A stretch of 52,449 nucleotides of DNA from Gammaproteobacteria bacterium. Lineage in GTDB: Bacteria; Pseudomonadota; Gammaproteobacteria; Pseudomonadales; Pseudohongiellaceae. A program made the translations under genes and the position numbers. How positions within the stretch are numbered: position 1 is the first letter of the stretch; the number at the start of each line of letters is the position of its first letter. The notes beneath the pieces were generated by a model. The model ran no database searches. It was not told the DNA's origin and saw nothing but the letters and a program-made list of their open reading frames with translations. This document shows positions 45,925-52,449 of this stretch, piece after piece. The DNA is taken from contig JAURLQ010000127.1 in assembly GCA_030831125.1 (NCBI GenBank), positions 1 through 52,449 of the forward strand, written 5' to 3'.

Positions 45925-46674
45925 CTACCCGGGGATTTGGAATTTGTGCAGCTTTACCCGGCCAGATTCCAGTTCCAGAAACCAGCCATCAGTCCCCCAG
46001 TCGCCCAGCACGATTCTTCGGGCCGCTTTGCCATCCAGAGTGAAAGTGTGCTCAAAAGGCCTGTGGGTATGGCCATGGATTAGCAGACAAGTGCCGTTTT
46101 CACGCAGAACATTCTCCACGGCATTCTGGCTGACATCCATGATATCTGCTGCCTTGTTGCTGCTCATGACCTTGCTCTGCCGGCGCGTCTGGTCAGCGAA
46201 GGCCCGCCTTTCTGCCAGCGGCTTGCCCAGAAAATCCTGCTGCCAGGAGGGGTTACGGACAGTCTGGCGGAATGCCTGATACTCGACATCTCGTGTACAA
46301 AGCACATCACCATGCATCAATAGGTATTGGCTGCCAGCGTTCTGAAGCAGAAATGGTTCCTGGATCAGGGTGGCGCCCGCACGCCGGGCGAAATTGTTAC
46401 CAAGCAGAAAATCGCGATTGCCGTGCATCAGGTAAATATTGAGGCCATCCTCTGCCATCAGTTTCAGGGCTCCGGCGATCGCAGTGTTGAGCGGACGATC
46501 ATCATCGTCGCCTATCCACAGGTTGAAAAAGTCGCCAAGTATATAAAGGTCGCAGGCATTGGCTGCCTCGCGCTCCAGAAATGAAAGAAAGGCCTGCACA
46601 AGGTCAGGCCTGTCTTCTTCCAGATGCAGGTCGGAAATGAGCAGTATGCGCTCAGACCGGGATTTTTGAGTCAT
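45925..46674 (-). CDS. lpxH: UDP-2,3-diacylglucosamine pyrophosphatase
   Basis: 249 aa. A calcineurin-like phosphoesterase with the LpxH pattern: [15 protein letters not shown] (Asp15, His17), [34 protein letters not shown] and LIHGHTHRP, all metal-binding blocks for two Mn ions. It releases UMP to form lipid X in lipid A synthesis on the cytoplasmic face of the inner membrane. It starts inside the end of ppiB (23-bp overlap), the normal neighbour. Confidence 0.96.
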   Translation of the reverse strand: MTQKSRSERILLISDLHLEEDRPDLVQAFLSFLEREAANACDLYILGDFFNLWIGDDDDRPLNTAIAGALKLMAEDGLNIYLMHGNRDFLLGNNFARRAGATLIQEPFLLQNAGSQYLLMHGDVLCTRDVEYQAFRQTVRNPSWQQDFLGKPLAERRAFADQTRRQSKVMSSNKAADIMDVSQNAVENVLRENGTCLLIHGHTHRPFEHTFTLDGKAARRIVLGDWGTDGWFLELESGRVKLHKFQIPG

Positions 46675-47161
46675 CTATGCTCACGGATTCAATGACGATG
46701 TCTACAAGCGGCACATCCTGGTGCCCAGATTTGGAACCGGTTTTACAGCCCTTTATGGCCTTGATGACCTTCATGCCATCGCTAACCTTGCCGAAAACGG
46801 CATAGCCCCAGCCTTGAGAGGTTTTCGACTTGAAATTGAGGAAGTCGTTGTTCTTTACATTGATGAAGAACTGACAGGAAGCGGAATGGGGTTCCATGGT
46901 GCGAGCCATCGCAACAGTCCCCTCATCATTACGCAGACCATTGTCGGCTTCGTTTTCAATGGGGGGGCCTGCCTTTTTCTGCTTCATGCCGGGCTCGAAG
47001 CCACCACCCTGGATCATGAAGTTGTCGATTACCCGATGAAATATGGTGCCATCGTAGTGGCCATCGCGGGCGTATTGCAAAAAATTGGCTGCAGATTTGG
47101 GAGCCTTTTCAAAATCGAGTTCAAGGACGATATCGCCCTGGTTGGTATGAAGCGTAATCAT
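46652..47161 (-). CDS. ppiB: Cytoplasmic peptidyl-prolyl cis-trans isomerase B (cyclophilin)
   Basis: 169 aa from ATG 47161, with AGGA 7 bp upstream; an ATG 20 codons earlier has no support. Cyclophilin blocks are complete: [19 protein letters not shown] (with the catalytic Arg), [18 protein letters not shown] and [12 protein letters not shown]. No signal peptide, so this is the cytoplasmic form. Co-translated with lpxH by overlap and divergent from glnS. Confidence 0.96.
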   Translation of the reverse strand: MITLHTNQGDIVLELDFEKAPKSAANFLQYARDGHYDGTIFHRVIDNFMIQGGGFEPGMKQKKAGPPIENEADNGLRNDEGTVAMARTMEPHSASCQFFINVKNNDFLNFKSKTSQGWGYAVFGKVSDGMKVIKAIKGCKTGSKSGHQDVPLVDIVIESVSIDDSKIPV

Positions 47162-47227
47162 GGTAATTCCTGTAATGATCAAAAACCGTTTTTTCCTGCG
47201 ATGTCCGAATATCCATTGCACCTGGGT

Positions 47228-47335
47228 TCAGGATGAAAGTAGTGAAATTTGCGACCGTCTGCGGCAGGGATGCCGCAGTCGAGCCCCCAGGGACGGGTTT
47301 ACGGCGTGTCGCAAAGGGCACTACTTTTATCCTGA
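47228..47335. repeat. Interspersed hairpin element, core type A, copy 3 (inverted)
   Basis: The arms 47228-47244 and 47319-47335 pair over 17 positions with one G-T. GCGAC (47251-47255) and GTCGC (47308-47312) close the core, which reads GACACGCCGTAAACCC on the minus strand. The arms share nothing with those of the other copies. It lies in the ppiB-glnS divergent gap, upstream of the glnS promoter. Confidence 0.88.
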
Positions 47336-47402
47336 TGCAGCACTGTTTTGAACCTTCGACATACAAAAGGCGTGTATTCGTTACCTGTAGATGTCTTATC
47401 AA

Positions 47403-47431
47403 GGGACACACCCGAACAAGCAGGCTATAAT
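47403..47431 (+). promoter_or_regulatory. Probable glnS promoter
   Basis: GGGACA (47403-47408), 17-bp spacer, TATAAT (47426-47431); the start codon follows 34 bp later. The -10 box is perfect and the -35 box matches 4 of 6. Confidence 0.65.
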
Positions 47432-47465
47432 ACGCGCTTTGTCCACGCCCTGAAAGCAAACCCAC

Positions 47466-49142
47466 ATGGTAGACGCAGTACACATACCCTCCAATTTCAT
47501 TCACCAGATCATCGACTCCGATCTTGCCAATGGCAAGAACGGGGGCAGGGTGCATACCCGGTTTCCACCCGAACCCAACGGTTATCTGCACATGGGGCAT
47601 GCAAAATCCATCTGCCTGAACTTTGCCACTGCGCTCAAATATGGCGGCAAGTGCAACCTGCGCTTTGACGACACCAATCCGGAAAAGGAAAACCTTGAGT
47701 ATGTGGAATCCATTCAGGCCAGTATCCGCTGGCTGGGGTTCGACTGGGAAGACAGGCTTTATTACGCTTCCAACTATTTTGACCAGCTCTACGACTACGC
47801 TGTGGCGCTTGTCAGCCAGGGCAAGGCCTATGTTTGCAGTCTTACCCCTGATCAGGCCCGGGAATACCGGGGCACACTCACAGAACCCGGCCGCAACAGT
47901 CCAGACCGCGAGCGCAGCATGGAAGACAATCTGGATTTGTTCTCACGCATGAAAAACGGCGAGTTTGCAGACGGCACCTACACTCTGCGGGCCAAAATCG
48001 ACATGGCTTCGCCGAACATCAATATGCGCGACCCTGTCATATACCGTATTCGTCATGCGCATCATCATCAAACCGGCAACAAGTGGTGTATTTACCCCAT
48101 GTACGACTACACACACTGTATTTCGGATGCCATTGAAGGTATTACGCATTCACTGTGCACCCTGGAATTCGAGGATCATCGTCCGCTTTACGACTGGATA
48201 CTGGACCAGCTCGATGTGCCGCATCACCCCCAGCAGATCGAATTTGCGCGGCTGAACCTGAACTACACTGTGATGAGCAAACGCAAGCTCAAGCAGCTTG
48301 TAGACGAGAAGCTGGTCAACGGCTGGAATGATCCACGTATGCCAACTCTGGAAGGCATGCGTCGTCGTGGCTATACACCAGCAGCCATCCGCAATCTGAT
48401 AGAGATTGCCGGTATCAGCAAATCGAACAGCGTGGTTGATGTCGGTATGCTCGAACACTGCCTGCGGGAAGATCTTGACAGGACTTCTCCGCGTGCCATG
48501 TGTGTACTGCGTCCGCTCAAGGTTGTACTCACGAATTATCCTGCCGAAAAGACCGATATCCTGGGCATGTCACGGCATCCCAAGGATGAAAGCATGGGCG
48601 AGCGCAGCATGACCTTTACCCGCGAGCTCTATATCGACCGCAGCGATTTCGAGGAAGTGCCGCCGCCAAAATTCAAACGACTGGTGCCGGGTGGTGAAGT
48701 ACGCTTGCGTGGTGCCTATGTGATCCGCTGCGATGAAATCGTGAAGGATGCGGCGGGCAATATCACTGAGCTGCATTGCAGCTGCGATATGGACACACTG
48801 AACAAAAATCCGGAAGGCCGCAAGGTAAAGGGCGTAATTCACTGGGTTTCTGCCAGCAACTCGATATCCTGCGAAGTGAGACTATATGAGAGACTGTTTA
48901 CCCATGAAAACCCGGACAGTGCCGAAGGGGATTATCGCGACAAGCTGAACCCTGATTCTCTGGTGGTGCTTTCAGATTGTCGTGCCGAGCCTTCTCTGGC
49001 ATCTGCGCAACCTGAAGAGCGTTTCCAGTTTGAAAGGGAAGGGTATTTTTGTGCAGATCGTTTCGACAGCAAACCGGATGGGCTGGTTTTCAATCTGACC
49101 ATCGGGTTGCGGGATACGTGGGGTAAAATCCAGAACACCTGA
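47466..49142 (+). CDS. glnS: Glutaminyl-tRNA synthetase
   Basis: 558 aa. Class I synthetase with [18 protein letters not shown] (31-48; HMGH is the HIGH motif) and VMSKRKL starting at 269 (the KMSKS motif). FDDTNPEKE, the acceptor-stem domain and the C-terminal beta-barrels for anticodon reading (from about 340) are all present at normal length. [19 protein letters not shown] is characteristic of GlnRS as opposed to GluRS. It charges tRNA-Gln in the cytoplasm. Confidence 0.98.
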   Translation: MVDAVHIPSNFIHQIIDSDLANGKNGGRVHTRFPPEPNGYLHMGHAKSICLNFATALKYGGKCNLRFDDTNPEKENLEYVESIQASIRWLGFDWEDRLYYASNYFDQLYDYAVALVSQGKAYVCSLTPDQAREYRGTLTEPGRNSPDRERSMEDNLDLFSRMKNGEFADGTYTLRAKIDMASPNINMRDPVIYRIRHAHHHQTGNKWCIYPMYDYTHCISDAIEGITHSLCTLEFEDHRPLYDWILDQLDVPHHPQQIEFARLNLNYTVMSKRKLKQLVDEKLVNGWNDPRMPTLEGMRRRGYTPAAIRNLIEIAGISKSNSVVDVGMLEHCLREDLDRTSPRAMCVLRPLKVVLTNYPAEKTDILGMSRHPKDESMGERSMTFTRELYIDRSDFEEVPPPKFKRLVPGGEVRLRGAYVIRCDEIVKDAAGNITELHCSCDMDTLNKNPEGRKVKGVIHWVSASNSISCEVRLYERLFTHENPDSAEGDYRDKLNPDSLVVLSDCRAEPSLASAQPEERFQFEREGYFCADRFDSKPDGLVFNLTIGLRDTWGKIQNT

Positions 49143-49158
49143 ATTTTGAATTTGTACC

Positions 49159-49267
49159 GGTCGAACGGTTAATTCATTCCGGGGACGCTTGCAAGTACAT
49201 CCATGTAACGCTCGTGTCGGGCCTTCCATGGCCCGCCAACGCCCCATCATGAATTACCCATTCGACC
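49159..49267. repeat. Interspersed hairpin element, variant core
   Basis: The arms 49159-49177 and 49249-49267 pair 17 of 19. Inside, GGGG (49181-49184) and CCCC (49242-49245) close a core with two small palindromes, TACATCCATGTA and GGGCC-N6-GGCCC. Its layout parallels the A core (two ATCC-looped hairpins in an outer stem) although most bases differ. It fills the glnS-cysS gap. Confidence 0.75.
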
Positions 49268-49334
49268 AGAAGTCACGTGCAGTGGTTGCGGCAGACAAGA
49301 ATGATCCTGAACATAAAACATCAAAAGGTAAGCA

Positions 49335-50720
49335 GTGCTTTCAATCTATAACACCCTCACGCAGCGCAAGGAAATCTTTACCCCGATGGAAGCGGGCAAG
49401 GTGCGTATGTATGTCTGCGGTCTCACCACCTACGACTACTGTCATATAGGCCATGCCCGCATGCTGGTGGCTTTTGATGTGGTGGTTCGTTATCTGCGTG
49501 CTGCCGGCTTAGAAGTTACCTATGTGCGTAACATTACCGACATAGATGACAAAATCATCAGGCGTGCGCAGGAAAACAACGAGGCGTTCGAGGAGTTGAC
49601 CGAACGTTTCATCCGCTATACCCACGAAGACGAGGCAGCGCTGGGAATTGTCCGTCCAGACATCGAACCGCGTGCCACCGCTTATATCCAGCAAATCATC
49701 AGCATGGTTGAAACCCTGATTGCCAACGGCAAGGCCTATGCAGCCGGTAATGGGGATGTGTATTTTGCTGTCAGCACTTTTCCCGATTACGCCAGGCTTT
49801 CGCGCAAGAATCCCGAGGAATTGCTGGCCGGCGCCCGTATTGAAGTCGGTGAGAGCAAACGTGATCCACGGGACTTCGTTCTGTGGAAGTCATCAAAACC
49901 CGGTGAACCCAGCTGGCCTTCGCCCTGGGGTGACGGGCGGCCGGGCTGGCATATTGAATGTTCAGCCATGTCGACCAGCAACCTGGGCAATACCTTTGAT
50001 ATCCATGGTGGCGGCACCGACCTGATGTTTCCGCATCACGACAATGAAATTGCGCAGTCGGAAGGTGCCACAGGCTGTAAATTCGTCAATACCTGGATGC
50101 ATAATGGTCCGGTACGCGTGGACAATGAGAAAATGTCAAAGTCGCTGGGTAATTTCTTTACCGTGCGCGAAGTACTCAAGCAGTATCCTGCAGAGGTAAT
50201 CCGTTATTTTCTGGTGTCCAGCCACTACCGCAGCCATATCAACTATTCGGAAGAAAACCTGCAAACTGCCAAAGCTGCTCTGGAGCGTTTTTATCATGCA
50301 CTGAAGGATTTCAATCTGGCAGCTGTGGAAAGTGCTGCCAATACGGTGTTTGAAGACCGCTTCCATGCTGCCATGCAGGATGACTTCAATACCCCGGAAG
50401 CCATAGGCGTTTTGTTCGAACTGGCACGCGATATCAATCGTCTGCGTGATACAGATCCTGCACTGGCACTGCAGCAGGCTGCACTGTTACGCAGGCTTGG
50501 CGGCATTCTGGGCATACTCCAGGAAGTACCTGAAAGTTTCCTGCGGGCAGGCGGGGACGATCTCGACCCCACGTATATCGACGATCTTATTGTCAGACGC
50601 AACACAGCCAGGGCTGAAAAGAACTGGGTAGAGGCCGACAGAATACGGGATGAACTGAAGGCCCTGAAAGTGGTGCTGGAAGACAGGGACGGCAAGACGA
50701 CCTGGCGTGTAGAGTCCTGA
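49335..50720 (+). CDS. cysS: Cysteinyl-tRNA synthetase
   Basis: 461 aa from a GTG at 49335, as the family's N-terminus (a Leu-x-Ile-Tyr-Asn start) requires. [19 protein letters not shown] holds the zinc-binding Cys28 and the HIGH motif (37-40); GWHIECSAM and [15 protein letters not shown] complete the zinc site; KMSKS is at 266-270. It charges tRNA-Cys. It follows glnS in the same direction, separated by the variant hairpin element, and leads into the tRNA operon. Confidence 0.98.
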   Translation: MLSIYNTLTQRKEIFTPMEAGKVRMYVCGLTTYDYCHIGHARMLVAFDVVVRYLRAAGLEVTYVRNITDIDDKIIRRAQENNEAFEELTERFIRYTHEDEAALGIVRPDIEPRATAYIQQIISMVETLIANGKAYAAGNGDVYFAVSTFPDYARLSRKNPEELLAGARIEVGESKRDPRDFVLWKSSKPGEPSWPSPWGDGRPGWHIECSAMSTSNLGNTFDIHGGGTDLMFPHHDNEIAQSEGATGCKFVNTWMHNGPVRVDNEKMSKSLGNFFTVREVLKQYPAEVIRYFLVSSHYRSHINYSEENLQTAKAALERFYHALKDFNLAAVESAANTVFEDRFHAAMQDDFNTPEAIGVLFELARDINRLRDTDPALALQQAALLRRLGGILGILQEVPESFLRAGGDDLDPTYIDDLIVRRNTARAEKNWVEADRIRDELKALKVVLEDRDGKTTWRVES

Positions 50721-50806
50721 ACGAGCACCGGGATAATACTGGGAAAAAAAGCTTGCTGTTCAGCCTCTTATACGGGCAATTTCATGCAAACAAGGCAAAT
50801 TTGGAA

Positions 50807-50835
50807 TTGACCTTGCCTGCCTTGATCAGTAAGAT
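50807..50835 (+). promoter_or_regulatory. Stable-RNA promoter of the tRNA operon
   Basis: TTGACC (50807-50812), 17-bp spacer, TAAGAT (50830-50835), then a GC-rich discriminator GCCGCC. Such discriminators make promoters sensitive to ppGpp. The predicted start is about 20 nt before tRNA-Pro. Confidence 0.8.
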
Positions 50836-50861
50836 GCCGCCTCTCGCCGAATGGGGCAAAT

Positions 50862-50938
50862 CGGGGTATAGCGCAGTCTGGTAGCGCGTCTGCTTTGGGA
50901 GCAGAATGTCGGGAGTTCGAATCTCTCTACCCCGACCA
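50862..50938 (+). tRNA. tRNA-Pro (anticodon TGG)
   Basis: 77 nt. Acceptor CGGGGTA pairs with TACCCCG, discriminator A, and CCA is encoded. The anticodon loop TTTGGGA sits on TCTGC/GCAGA, and the T loop is TTCGAAT. Reads CCA and, by wobble, other proline codons. Confidence 0.98.
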
Positions 50939-50950
50939 CCTCCGGTGGTC
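50934..50950 (+). terminator. Small hairpin after tRNA-Pro
   Basis: GACCACC (50934-50940), loop TCC, GGTGGTC (50944-50950), then TTTGTG. The left arm uses the CCA end of the tRNA. It may be an attenuator or just a processing structure, since more tRNAs follow. Confidence 0.4.
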
Positions 50951-50974
50951 TTTGTGCAGGATGAACCGGTTTGA

Positions 50975-51051
50975 GCGCCCGTAGCTCATCTGGATAGAGC
51001 ATCGGCCTTCTAAGCCGGTGGTAGCAGGTTCGAATCCTGCCGGGCGTGCCA
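50975..51051 (+). tRNA. tRNA-Arg (anticodon TCT)
   Basis: 77 nt. Acceptor GCGCCCG pairs with CGGGCGT (one G-U), discriminator G, CCA encoded. The anticodon loop CTTCTAA gives TCT, for AGA/AGG codons. D arm TAGCTCATCTGGATAGAGC and T loop TTCGAAT are regular. Confidence 0.98.
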
Positions 51052-51164
51052 GTTCCACAGGTTGCGACAACAAGTCACAGGTTTGTCAGAATGCAGCAGT
51101 GAAACTGGAGGGCAAAATGCTTCTTGCAGGATGTCCGTTCGGGAAAGTCAGGCTTGTCTGCAGT

Positions 51165-51241
51165 GGTGACTGTAGCTCAGTTGGTAGAGCCCCTGACTGT
51201 GACTCAGGTTGTCGTGGGTTCGAGCCCCATCAGTCACCCCA
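51165..51241 (+). tRNA. tRNA-His (anticodon GTG)
   Basis: 77 nt including the extra 5' G opposite C73 that marks tRNA-His. Acceptor GTGACTG pairs with CAGTCAC, CCA is encoded, and the anticodon loop is CTGTGAC on CCTGA/TCAGG. Third gene of the Pro-Arg-His operon; no fourth tRNA follows before the repeats. Confidence 0.98.
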
Positions 51242-51277
51242 ATTTCCTTTTCGTTGATTCCTTTTGTCTGATGCAAC

Positions 51278-51385
51278 CAGATGGGTGCGCATGCACGCCC
51301 CTACGATTCTTTCCGGATTCAATGCAGCCGGATTGTTCTGATGGGCGCACTGACGCACGCCCCTACACTTCGTTCGGACTCAGCG
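51278..51385. repeat. Two tandem GCGC...CCCCTACGATTCTTTC-type repeats
   Basis: Copy 1 at about 51280-51320 (GGGTGCGCATGCACGCCCCT, then ACGATTCTTTCCGGATTC) and copy 2 at about 51341-51385 (GGGCGCACTGACGCACGCCC, then CTACACTTCGTTCGGACTC). Both are small imperfect hairpins related to the repeats at 5330-5590. They lie between the tRNA operon and the convergent dUTPase gene. Confidence 0.65.
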
Positions 51386-51433
51386 AATGCCCAATGTCTG
51401 GCAGGGGGGCCGCGTTAGTGGACCCGGTGATGG

Positions 51434-52087
51434 TCAGAGGTCGCTGTCGTAACGGTCTTTCAGGCTGGCATAGAGCATGTGCCGGAAATCTGTATGCTCG
51501 CTGTCCAGGTCGGCCATGATTTCAACCAGATGCTCATTGTCTTCACGGCCACTCCACAGTTTGCGATAGTTGCCTTCCTTGTAGCCATGATCCTGCCTGA
51601 AAAAATTCAGTACATTCTTGCCAACGTACTGGCAGAACAGATCTTTCCAGTCCATTTTGCAATCTGCCAGCAAGGCTTCGAACAACGGGATACTGATACG
51701 CCGGGAAACTGCCAGCCCTATATTGAGCTCCAGTTTGCTGACGAGGTCGAGCTCGGCAATCATGTATTGATGTCCATCAAAGTGAATCATGTCGGTGGCT
51801 TGTGAATTCAGCAGTTCCTGCAGTGCTGCGCCTTCATCGCCCTTGTGAGCAAGCAGAATATGGGAAAGGGTGAAGTGCCAGATATCCACCAGTTCCATTT
51901 GCAGTTGTTCCAGATCACATTCCTGCTTTTTCCACCATTTCCAACCGCGATGCTCCATCGCTTCAGCGCCTTCAACCACCACTGCACGTAAATAGGGGTA
52001 GGCAGCAGTCACCCACTGTGGATTGACCTTTGCATTCATTCTGGCCTGCAAGGTGAGCATGGTCTCTGCCTGTATTCTTGTCAGCAT
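51434..52087 (-). CDS. Dimeric all-alpha dUTP diphosphatase
   Basis: 217 aa from ATG 52087 (AGGA 7 bp upstream); the frame extends 43 codons without support. The all-alpha NTP-pyrophosphatase metal motif is visible as E39xxE42 (VVVEGAEAM) and E65xxD68 (MELVDIWHF), with the intervening HRGWKWWKK block and a later helix LVSKLELNIGLAV. This is the dimeric dUTPase type of kinetoplastids, Campylobacter and some gammaproteobacteria, unrelated to the trimeric Dut. It hydrolyses dUTP (and often dUDP) to dUMP, keeping uracil out of DNA. Whether a trimeric dut also exists elsewhere is unknown. Confidence 0.82.
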   Translation of the reverse strand: MLTRIQAETMLTLQARMNAKVNPQWVTAAYPYLRAVVVEGAEAMEHRGWKWWKKQECDLEQLQMELVDIWHFTLSHILLAHKGDEGAALQELLNSQATDMIHFDGHQYMIAELDLVSKLELNIGLAVSRRISIPLFEALLADCKMDWKDLFCQYVGKNVLNFFRQDHGYKEGNYRKLWSGREDNEHLVEIMADLDSEHTDFRHMLYASLKDRYDSDL

Positions 52088-52237
52088 AATGTGATCCTGT
52101 GTCCGGGCCCTGTTTGAGCGATATTGAAAGTGTTCAGCAGATACTGTCGATTTTGCATCATTTCCACAAATGAGAGTGCGTGAAGTATGTTCGATGGTGG
52201 ATCTGCCTGAAGGCAAAGGGAAAAGATTATGCCAGAT

Positions 52238-52449
52238 TCATTGTATGCGGCCAGTTTTTGCCATGCACGCCAAGGCCCAGATTTCCCCAAGCGCCTCTTC
52301 GCCATGGCGGTGGTGAGCCGGGTTACCCCATAACTGCTGCAGATGCTTTATATCGCTCTTGTTCAGCAATTTCAGTTGTCGGTAGCCTATTTCCAGGTAG
52401 GGAAAGGCATGTGGTCCCAGCATTTGCAGTGTTGCATCTCCGTCAGTAG
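52238..52449 (-). CDS. C-terminal end of an unrecognised gene running off the window
   Basis: The minus-strand frame is open from the window edge to the stop at 52238, giving at least 70 residues that begin TDGDATLQMLGPHAFPYLEI and end ALACMAKTGRIQ. An internal Met at 52423 could be mistaken for a start. The helical, His-rich segment NPAHHRHGEEALGE is the only landmark. I do not recognise the family. It lies 150 bp upstream of the dUTPase gene on the same strand. Confidence 0.4.
   Translation of the reverse strand, partial: TDGDATLQMLGPHAFPYLEIGYRQLKLLNKSDIKHLQQLWGNPAHHRHGEEALGEIWALACMAKTGRIQ

Noticed and set aside
51018-51257. Plus-strand frames across the tRNA cluster
   Set aside because: They run through tRNA-Arg and tRNA-His, which are complete and well formed.
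51242-51433. A fourth tRNA (Leu) expected from the pseudomonad order
   Set aside because: No cloverleaf can be drawn; the stretch holds only the repeat pair.

Overview
This looks like 52 kb of chromosome from a gammaproteobacterium with a GC content around the low fifties. I see no plasmid, phage or transposase genes. The taxonomic call rests on gene order typical of that class: rne / rluC / yceF (maf), nlpD-rpoS facing fdxA, and lpxH-ppiB / glnS / cysS followed by tRNA-Pro, tRNA-Arg and tRNA-His, as in pseudomonads and relatives. The genus cannot be fixed from the sequence alone. The repeat style and gene mix (LigAB, a Tat-exported TIM-barrel protein, SYLF and VOC proteins) suggest a free-living, possibly marine, aerobe.

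Layout. 0.3-3.0 kb: a two-gene operon with a cyanophycin-synthetase-like ATP-grasp enzyme, whose Mur-ligase half is degenerate and cut short, overlapping a SAM-methyltransferase-like gene. 3.2-5.3 kb: an exported SYLF protein, an exported double-VOC protein, and a small heat-shock gene (ibpA type) with a near-perfect sigma-32 promoter and a leader resembling a ROSE RNA thermometer. 5.3-9.3 kb: a repeat-rich gap, an alpha/beta hydrolase, protocatechuate 4,5-dioxygenase ligAB with a divergent LysR regulator, and an NTF2/SnoaL-like protein. 9.3-16.5 kb: a six-gene, tightly overlapping MoxR-DUF58-DUF4381-BatA-BatB/C-BatD operon on the minus strand. 16.6-21 kb: pyrD-glutaredoxin, a frameshifted VanY-type carboxypeptidase gene behind tatD, and a branched-chain aminotransferase. 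21-26.5 kb: topA, a DAHP synthase and a Tat-exported TIM-barrel protein.

26.9-36.5 kb: etfD (ETF-ubiquinone oxidoreductase) joined by stop/start overlaps to an AddB-like and an AddA-like recombination nuclease, divergent from etfBA. 36.6-45.2 kb: yceI, rne with a long leader, rluC, maf, nlpD, rpoS, fdxA. 45.3-52.4 kb: a DUF1289 gene, lpxH-ppiB, glnS, cysS, the tRNA operon, an all-alpha dUTPase, and the end of an unrecognised gene that leaves the window.

Most of the window is housekeeping. The least explained signals are: (i) intergenic elements in which a conserved core of about 60 bp sits between long inverted arms that are different at every locus, with three close copies plus one variant core, and a second core family that behaves the same way; (ii) the ATP-grasp/methyltransferase pair; (iii) the heat-shock leader; (iv) the one-base slip in a T8 run of the VanY-like gene. 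All protein calls come from reading motifs and family resemblance by eye; no database search was run.
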